DNA of 64,000 nt from Phanerodontia chrysosporium. Taxonomy: Eukaryota; Basidiomycota; Agaricomycetes; Polyporales; Phanerochaetaceae. Below the pieces are notes generated by a model. The model had not been told where the DNA came from. It saw nothing but the letters and a program-made list of their open reading frames with translations, and made no database searches. The translations under genes and the position numbers were made by a program. The DNA lies in the NCBI GenBank assembly GCA_001910725.1, contig MJGA01000004.1, positions 1,922,001 through 1,986,000 of the forward strand. The letters run 5' to 3'. Below, piece by piece: positions 57,469-64,000 of this stretch. Numbering within the stretch: the first letter of the stretch is position 1; the number at the start of each line of letters is the position of its first letter.

Positions 57469-58680
57469 AGTTTCTGCTCGGCGCACCGTATGACTATCGA
57501 TACTGTCATGGCTTCTCTCATTCATTCCATTTTCCATCGCAATCAAACTCAAGAACCATCTCAGTGTAATTGTCCCATGTCTCGTTTTGGATCTTTGTGT
57601 AGTCGACGTCGTTGTTATCATCTCGCACTGAATCGTAGTTGAGCACATGAATATCGTCAGACAGGGCGTGTTCATTGTCTGAGTAGTAGGGTTCGGCTCA
57701 GGTTTCTCCAATACTTTGGACTCCGGTACCGTTTTTCAATGCAAGCACGTTTTCTAGACATACGTCGGTGGGAACAAACGGCGCTATTGGCCCCTGCCCT
57801 CAATCCACTCAGCTCCTCTGGGCCGTCAGCTGTGCATGCCGAAAGCTTACACTACATGCTTCGTCGAGGCCGGATCTGCAGGCACGTACGTCGGACAAGC
57901 GTGCGAGAGGGAGAAATGCAGGGCCTGCATTTACATGCACAGCGGCGTGCGCGTTCACGGAGGGCGCTGCCTTGACAGCCCTCGGACCTCTAGAGCGTGC
58001 CGCGACCTGTACGGACGCACCAATCGGAGATGGGAGCAACTGCATCAAGGAAGCGTCGCCGAAAGAGGTCAGGGCTGGGGATTATGAAAGTGGGAATGGT
58101 TCTCAGTAGAGCAGCCACATGCACTCGGTGCGCATTGGGCGAGCGAAGCTCGACGTCGGCCGGGCGTGGGAGGGGACTCCGCGGCGAGGACACGCCCTTC
58201 CCGCACGCTCGGAACCACAAAGTTTCACGGGTATGGCAGGGCGGAACCCCTGCCGCGGGACGGGCGCGGCAAGATGCGTGGCCATTACGGTACCGCAGGT
58301 CTGGAAGCCCCGGACATGGCAGGAAAACAAGCGCAGAAAAAACAGACGTTGCCGTGGGCTTCTGTAGCTCCGACGAATCGAGGGCGGGCGCTGTGTGGCG
58401 AGCAGATTTCTTCGGGACGCAAGTCGAGTCAAATTGATTATCAGGCCCAGGAGAGCGATGTTCCCTCCCAGGCTGGTCATTGGCACAGGTCCGGACGTGC
58501 GCATGACTGCGTGCAGTCGAGACAGAGATCCAACCGCAAATCGCGGTGGAAAGGACCCGCCTGACGCACGCTGGTCACGGAATCACGTACAATCCGGTGT
58601 CCACATGCGCTCGCAATGTAGTGCCGCTTCTTACGGGTGGATAAGCTGGGGAGAATGCGGGGAGCTAGACTATATGCTCT
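57469..58680. other. Intergenic, convergent 3' ends
   Basis: 1.2 kb between CDC4 (+) and the cyclophilin gene (-). Short open frames only, no motif, no splice-supported exon. Nothing else seen. Confidence 0.5.
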
Positions 58681-59456
58681 TCAAACGACCCGTGCTTTGT
58701 GGATCTTGACATCTTCTTTCGGGCTGTCGGCAGGTCAGCAGGACGCCTGAGTAATTCAGGATGTAACTCACCGATCTTGTGCATCAGTGGCGACGGCACC
58801 AAGGCGCTGCAGAACCCTCATCCCTGAGCTGACACGCCCGAAGATGGTGTGCTTGCCGTCCAGGTACGGAGTGGGGGCCAGAGTGAGGAAGAACTGAGAA
58901 CCTGGACAAGAGCGTGTCAGAGAAGAGGTTGCAGCGGTCGGAAATCTGAGGCATGTCACACACCATTAGTGTTCGGACCAGAGTTGGCCATGGCTAGGAT
59001 TCCAGCCCCAGTAAAGCGCAGTTCTGGATGTATCTCGTCCTGGCTGTGCGGTGGTCACGTCCATGTCGCGAGATGCTATTGGATGCAAAGATGGAGGCTC
59101 ACAACTTCTGACCATAGATGCTCGTGCCCCGCGCCCTGTGCCTGTAGGGTCACCACCCTGTACCATGAAATCCTAGAAATGTTTAAAGCTTGTTGAGCAA
59201 CAAAGGCCGGGGTGTGAGAGCGAGGGGACATACGGGGATGATACGGTGGAAGATTACACCATTGTAGTAGCCACGTTTGGCGAGCTCTGCAAAGTTTTTG
59301 CAAGTCTATTGGTAAGCACGCCCTGCGTTGAGCGTCGGCCTGTTCGAGCAGCAGGGAAGGACGCGGACGTACGCGCGGGGCATGGTCCCAGTAGAGCTCT
59401 AGCTGGATGTCTCCCAGACTCGTCTCAAGAACCACAGACTCCGGGGCCGTCTCCAT
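58681..59456 (-). CDS. PPIL1: Cyclophilin-type peptidyl-prolyl isomerase, PPIL1 class
   Basis: PPIL1-type cyclophilins catalyse proline cis-trans isomerisation and in many eukaryotes sit in the spliceosome with SKIP. Six exons: 59373-59456, 59234-59305, 59103-59172, 58964-59043, 58772-58901 and 58681-58723. Sequence runs [40 protein letters not shown], the active-site Arg in [37 protein letters not shown] and [10 protein letters not shown], ending KIHKARVV. Exon 59103-59172 is one base short: the frame slips -1 near 59128 in a run of four C (plus strand) inside the conserved [13 protein letters not shown]. With the base restored the length is 159 residues, normal for the class. Start codons of this gene and DTD1 are 209 bases apart. 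Confidence 0.93.
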
Positions 59457-59665
59457 GTGGACGACACGCTTTCGAAAGACTCTGGGTATGTGGGAGATGA
59501 GAACGGGAGGGCAGGGGTGGGCGAGGGAGAGTGAATGCGCGGTGGGCGCTTGGCGAGGCTCCCACCGAGGCTCGTAACTCCGGGCGATCAACTTCGCCCA
59601 ATTGCTCGCGAGCGACATTCATCCGACACATTCAGTCTTGCCCCTCGTCGTGCGTCGTGCCCACC

Positions 59666-60710
59666 ATGCGCGCAGTCGTACAGCGGGTCACGAACGCCTC
59701 CGTCGTCGGTGAGTCTTCTCCAGGCCCCGCCCAGACCCGCTCCTCACCACAGACACCGTGCCACACGCAGTGGACAACCAAGTCATCTCTTCCATCGGCC
59801 GCGGTCTCATGGTTCTCGTGGGCATAGGAACAGGTCGGTCTCTCCGAGCTCACCGAGTCACTCGTCACTGACCCAGAAGTTAGGATAGACGATACCGCAG
59901 CCGACATTGCCGTCTTGACTAACAAGATGTGCGCACATCACAACTTTCTCCAGCCGACCTATTGACACGTTCGAACGTGCAGCCTCTCGCTCAAGGTCTT
60001 CGACGACGCATCCGGGCGTATGTGGAAGTCCAGTGTCAAGGACATTGACGGCGAAGTCCTGTGTGTCTCGCAGTTTACGCTCTTTGCCAACACGTCCAAG
60101 GGCAATAAGCCCGATTTCCACCGCGCAATGGTGCGTGAATACGTGTGGAATGTCGTGACAGGCCCGTCTGATGCGCTTGCTCAGTCGAGTGAATCTTCCA
60201 GGGAGATGTACGCTTCCTTCCTGGACCGTATGCGTTCTCTATACAAACCTGAAAAGATTCAAGGTACGTACGTGACCTACCTCGCACCCTATAGCCTCCC
60301 CGCGCCCTCCGCCCCTCACTCGTCGTGATTTTGATTTCCCTCTGCGGCAGATGGACGCTTCGGCGCGATGATGAACGTCAGCCTGACCAACGAGGTGTGT
60401 GAGCCAATTAGCCTTCCGAGTCGTTTTCTCTCCTCTTGCGCACCCGAGTCTGCGGATGCCAATCAGTACTGATCCAATACGGTGTCTATAGGGTCCTGTG
60501 ACGTTCACGCTTGATTCGCGCAAATTTGAATACCTTGACGCGGCCAGTTCTGGCACGACGACGCCAGCGAAGAGAGGAAAGAAAACCGAAGTAACGAACA
60601 GCGCGAAGGAAGGGCGGTCAGATGAGCCCGTAGGCACTCGAGGCGGAGAGAACGGCAGTGAAACCGTAGCGGAGACATTCGGCAGGGCCGCCGCCGACAC
60701 TGACATCTAG
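59666..60710 (+). CDS. DTD1: D-aminoacyl-tRNA deacylase
   Basis: DTD hydrolyses D-amino acids wrongly attached to tRNA. Seven exons: 59666-59708, 59771-59833, 59889-59928, 59983-60130, 60185-60263, 60351-60394 and 60492-60710; 211 residues. The start [19 protein letters not shown] is the family N-terminus. Conserved blocks are [20 protein letters not shown] and the catalytic Gly-cis-Pro in [17 protein letters not shown]. After about residue 150 there is a 55-residue Ser/Glu/Lys-rich extension found in fungal members. The acceptor at 59888 was chosen because the one at 59883 leads straight to a stop. Confidence 0.93.
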
Positions 60711-61013
60711 AGTAAGCATGATACCTTCCAAGTGTCTAGATTTCCATTCAGGCAACGCGCTCGTCGTTCTCTCGTTATCAGCGAGCTGCGAGCTGCGGAC
60801 ACAACGCGCGTTCATACATGCAATAGACGGGGTGACAGACCATCGTCGCAGCTGCGCACGCAGCGAGACGGCGCTCCTCGGTACCGTCAAGGTTACCGTT
60901 TGCTATATCCTCAAACGCCCTGTTCTCAGCAGAGCCCCAGCAAGGTATCATGCGAGCGATGGATGATGGTCTAGACGTCGCAGTACAGACAAATGTACGG
61001 GTGGGAAAGCATC
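60711..61013. other. Intergenic, convergent 3' ends
   Basis: 303 bases between the stops of DTD1 (+) and PGS1 (-). No coding signal. Confidence 0.5.
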
Positions 61014-62848
61014 CTACAACATTCCCCCGACCATAGCCACCAAGGCTTTAGTGCCGAGCCTCACACGCCTGTCCTCCCCTCTCCACGGCCGCGCATGTGC
61101 CCTGAGCGCGTCAACCTCTCCGCGGAGCTGTCGACGCAGTTCGGGCGATGAGGTTACCATGATGAAGGACAGCTCAGTGTCAAGGTTGGCTGAACGCGAA
61201 TTGAGGTTCGTCGACCCAAAGAGAGTCAACACAGGATCTGCGGCTGGGTTTGGTCGCAGCCAGATGCCTGAAAAAACAGATTGCGTCAGCAACGACGTAC
61301 GCGCAGCCGAGGCCGAAGGCAGCCTACCTTTTGCGTGGTACGTCCACCCTTCGCGCTCCCACTCGCTCAGTTGCACGCCCGGTCCTCGCAGGGCAGCCAA
61401 GTCTGAGTCCCCGTGCTTCCATTCTCGCCCGGCTCGTCGCACGGCCTTCATGAACCTTTGCTCGAGTAGGGTATAACCTTCTGGAATGCGCCCAGACACA
61501 CCCTTGGAGCCGTAAAACCCGTTCGCCTGTTGGCGCAAGTTCAGCCACTCCTGCCGTTGGTGCCGGCTGCAAGCCGCGGGACGTACCTTTGGACTAGCGG
61601 CAATAATTCGGCAGCGCAGATCGCTCTGAAGGACTTGGTCGCGGTAGTCTTTGTAGAGCCCGAAGTAGCCACTCGTAAGGTCCATTAGTGGGCCGTCGTA
61701 ATGGCTGTCTGCCGGCCTGTCTCTGCTTTGCTGCTCGGACAAACGACGGAATAGCAGAGACAGAGCTTCTTCCTCCTCCCGCACACCGAACTGCCCTGCC
61801 TGAATGATAGGAAAGACGAGCACATCTCTCCGTCCAGAGAAATCTCCCATCTTTTCCAGGCTGCCTAGACACGCAGTCGATCCTAACCGGGATGTTGCTT
61901 GAAAAGTAGAGAGTACTTGGCCAGCCTTATGCTCGATGTTGTGCGGATGCGTCTGAGCATCATGCCAATATATAGTATAGTCCTCCAGTTTTGATGGTGT
62001 TGGCAGTAGTCTGTAAGAGAACCTGGATGAGGCCTGAAGAAAACCAAGGCAATATTGCGCCAACGGTGGGTGGTCGCTGAAGTGCAGATACCGATCTTGT
62101 CGGTCGGTGAAGTAGGACGTATTGAGGTTCGCTCTGTCGGGTTCATGAGCCTTTGCTACTCGCAAACTCGACTGCTCACTCACTCACCCGCTCAGCATGA
62201 CCTCATCGTCTGCGCCATATATCTTCGGGTGCCAGGTTCCCCAGCCTTCGTTGAACCGTGGTGGAACAACTTTGGCCATTATCCCTTTCAATTTCGGGCT
62301 TCGAAATAGCGATACATGTAGCCTCTGGGGAAACTCCCTCAGCAGAGGCAGCAGCAATCGAGCTGTTGAGTTGGATCCTGGCCGAGTCGAACGGTTCAAG
62401 TCGAGGTGCAGACGCGCTTGCAGGTGTGGCTTTTGCCTTAGTGCCGTTTGCAATGCGTCTATCTATGCATACAATTGTTCTCGTTGGGTGCGCCAGACAG
62501 AACGCGTGAAACGTACCAGTTCTGCCTCCTCCGAGCCGATGTAAAGCGAGGAAAGGAATACTCGGTGCTCAGCGCGTCGAATCATGTCCTGCAAGACCAG
62601 AGGTGAGATGGGAGCTCTCAAAAGAGATGTCTACCAACCAACAAGCATTGGTAGAAATCTGCCGGCCGCTGCATGATTCGTATGTTTGAAGCTGCAGCAC
62701 TAAAGCATGGTTGCTTTTCTGCCAGTCTGCTCACGAACCCAGCGACCGTTGGATCCAGACCAGATGTAGTGGCATTGCGGGTATGAATGGCGCGTACGCG
62801 CAGGGCCTGCCTTGCGTTCCGGCCGGCGGATAGTGTGGAACGGAACAT
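61014..62848 (-). CDS. PGS1: Phosphatidylglycerophosphate synthase (PGS1)
   Basis: Pgs1 makes phosphatidylglycerophosphate from CDP-diacylglycerol and glycerol-3-phosphate, the first committed step to cardiolipin in mitochondria. Six exons: 62639-62848, 62517-62588, 62188-62462, 61587-62133, 61328-61526 and 61014-61267; 518 residues. The start MFRSTLSAGRNARQALRVRA is a presequence. Phospholipase-D superfamily motifs: first HKD-type site HPKIYGADDEVMLSGANLNT, second HAKGIWL...FGSTNLNSRSANLDTE. Other landmarks: FLSSLYIGSEEAEL and LHLDLNRSTRPG. All exon joins are in phase with GT-AG. Divergent from SCD6 by 176 bases. Confidence 0.95.
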
Positions 62849-63024
62849 GCTGAGTAGCGGCGGTGAGCGCAGAAACCGCGGTCGCGGAAGGGACCAAGTG
62901 CTCGAGGTCTGCGTCCGGACGCCTGCCGGACTCCGAACACCGGCTCGTGGGAATTGCGCGCCTGGAAACGCATGTGCTCGTCCTCGCCGAACTCGAACAT
63001 CGACAAGCACGCAGACTGAGCAAG

Positions 63025-64000
63025 ATGGCTCTCAGCTTCATCGGGTGCGTCTCGTTTTTGGCGTATGTCCTTCTAGGGCTCACGCACATTCCGACAGAAA
63101 GCCAATTTCGCTCATATCTCATTCAGATGTGCGGTACAGAGGTATACTGGCAGGCATAGATCCCGCTGCTTCTACTATCCAGCTGTCCAATGGTGCGTCA
63201 GCTAGGCGTTGCATTTTGGCTGGTGCTGACGTGGCAGTATGAATAGTGTACTCTATGGGCACGGAATCTAGGCGGTGAGTGTCACTGTCATACACCTATC
63301 CGCAAGATGAAGCCAACACGGATGTAAATGAGCTCTGCTCGCTGTCCGAGAGCGCAAAACCTCGTGTGGATTGTTCCGTTGCCTTCCTTCTGACCATACG
63401 TGTGCGACCCGCAGCTTTCACATGTGCTAACCATCGCGCTTTAGACCGCCAGATCAGTTCATTCCCCCGGTGCAAGAGCCGTACGCATACATCATATTTC
63501 GTGCATCGGAAGTGAAGGACCTTTCTGTCGATGAGCCACAACCCCGGAGGACTGTACATGATGACCCAGCTGTGATTGGGGTGAGTAGCCATATCGATGT
63601 GTCATTCTGTGCGGGGACGAAACCGTCGGTGAATGTGAACGCAGCCTCACTCACCGTCTGGGACCCTACATGTAGTGAGGCTAAGCCGTGAAATTGCTCC
63701 ATTATCAGAGTTTTGTTGTCTTAATCTGAGCTGACGTCTTTCGATATACAGGTCTCCGCACCCATGACTCAACCTCCATATGGTGGGCCAGCGGGGTACC
63801 AGCAACCTGGATTCCAAGGCCCCCAAGGTCCAACAGCAGTTTCCCCTCATCAACAACGACAACAAGCCTATCCGTCGCCAACTGCCCAGCCCGCCTCGCA
63901 GCAGCAGGTTCCTGCGGCTGTTCCGAACGGAACAGGCGCGAAGACTCCCCAGAGTAACGCTGTTCGCGCTGCCAATGCCTCCCTTGAATCGGTTGAGCGC
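63025..64000 (+). CDS. SCD6: SCD6/LSM14-type LSm-domain protein, 5' part (right-edge partial)
   Basis: Scd6/Lsm14 proteins repress translation and promote mRNA decapping in P-bodies. Exons in the window: 63025-63044, 63098-63192, 63247-63274, 63445-63580 and 63752 onward, running off the edge in open frame. The LSm domain reads FIGKPISLISHSDVRYRG, GILAGIDPAASTIQLSNVYS and PYAYIIFRASEVKDLSV, the classic Lsm14 order with a first coding exon of 20 bases. After it comes a Gln/Pro/Gly-rich linker (MTQPPYGGPAGYQQPGFQG). The FDF and RGG parts expected later lie outside the window. Confidence 0.93.

Noticed and set aside
1..64000. tRNA, rRNA, CRISPR, insertion sequence or retroelement
   Set aside because: I looked for A/B-box pairs, array-like direct repeats, long terminal repeats and transposase or reverse-transcriptase motifs and found nothing convincing; a covariance-model scan would be needed for weak RNA genes.

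Overview
The window is nuclear DNA from a basidiomycete fungus, most likely a wood-decay agaricomycete close to the Polyporales. The reasons are GC-rich genes cut by many short introns (about 44-70 nt, GTNNGN...YAG with CTNAC-like branch points), tight alternation of strands, and gene families typical of that group (DNMT1-like cytosine methyltransferase, POT1, Yeast-type ERMES and GID subunits, Zn2Cys6 regulator). The order is inferred from style and families, not from a database match. I rebuilt the gene models by hand from splice signals, reading phase and family motifs.

Layout: 1-670 (+) 3' end of a DNA cytosine methyltransferase; 1089-1939 (-) COA1; 2290-5184 (+) COG6; 5514-7757 (+) heat-shock factor; 8221-11770 (-) arrestin-like trafficking adaptor; 12525-16605 (+) POT1-like telomere protein; 16845-18586 (-) EH/EF-hand protein; 18746-19384 (+) thiamine-binding-like UPF0045 protein; 19580-24943 (-) full-length DNMT1-like methyltransferase; 25154-27866 (-) Vid28/ARMC8 GID subunit; 28113-30827 (+) IML2/TTC39; 31115-32614 (+) pyruvate dehydrogenase E1 alpha; 32872-34065 (+) MDM12; 34166-36304 (-) ELP3; 36633-38907 (+) Golgi apyrase YND1; 39708 to about 42950 (-) PWWP-like protein of unknown function; 43152-43899 (-) small secreted, probably GPI-anchored protein; 44691-48126 (-) Zn2Cys6 transcription factor; a gene-poor stretch to 54681; 54682-57468 (+) CDC4-like F-box/WD40; 58681-59456 (-) PPIL1-type cyclophilin; 59666-60710 (+) DTD1; 61014-62848 (-) PGS1; 63025 to the right edge (+) SCD6/LSM14.

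The genes are mostly housekeeping and do not form one pathway. Themes are mitochondrial biogenesis and lipids (COA1, PDA1, MDM12, PGS1, IML2), ubiquitin ligases (CDC4, Vid28), RNA and tRNA work (ELP3, DTD1, SCD6, PPIL1), and genome defence or maintenance (two DNA methyltransferases in opposite orientation, POT1). Several pairs share short divergent promoters (PPIL1/DTD1, PGS1/SCD6, EH/UPF0045, Vid28/IML2).

Three things stand out. First, at least eight places in conserved genes lose exactly one base, always in or beside a G/C run and always in the -1 sense; this looks like a systematic consensus error rather than biology and affects how several genes should be read. Second, splicing is unusual: about six introns need a GC-AG donor, and there are coding micro-exons of 5, 7, 14, 17 and 21 nt. 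Third, some proteins have internal duplications: an N-terminal run of phase-2 exons in the methyltransferase, a six-copy acidic motif in the arrestin tail, and a duplicated OB domain in POT1. I found no mobile element, CRISPR array, tRNA or rRNA that I could support.
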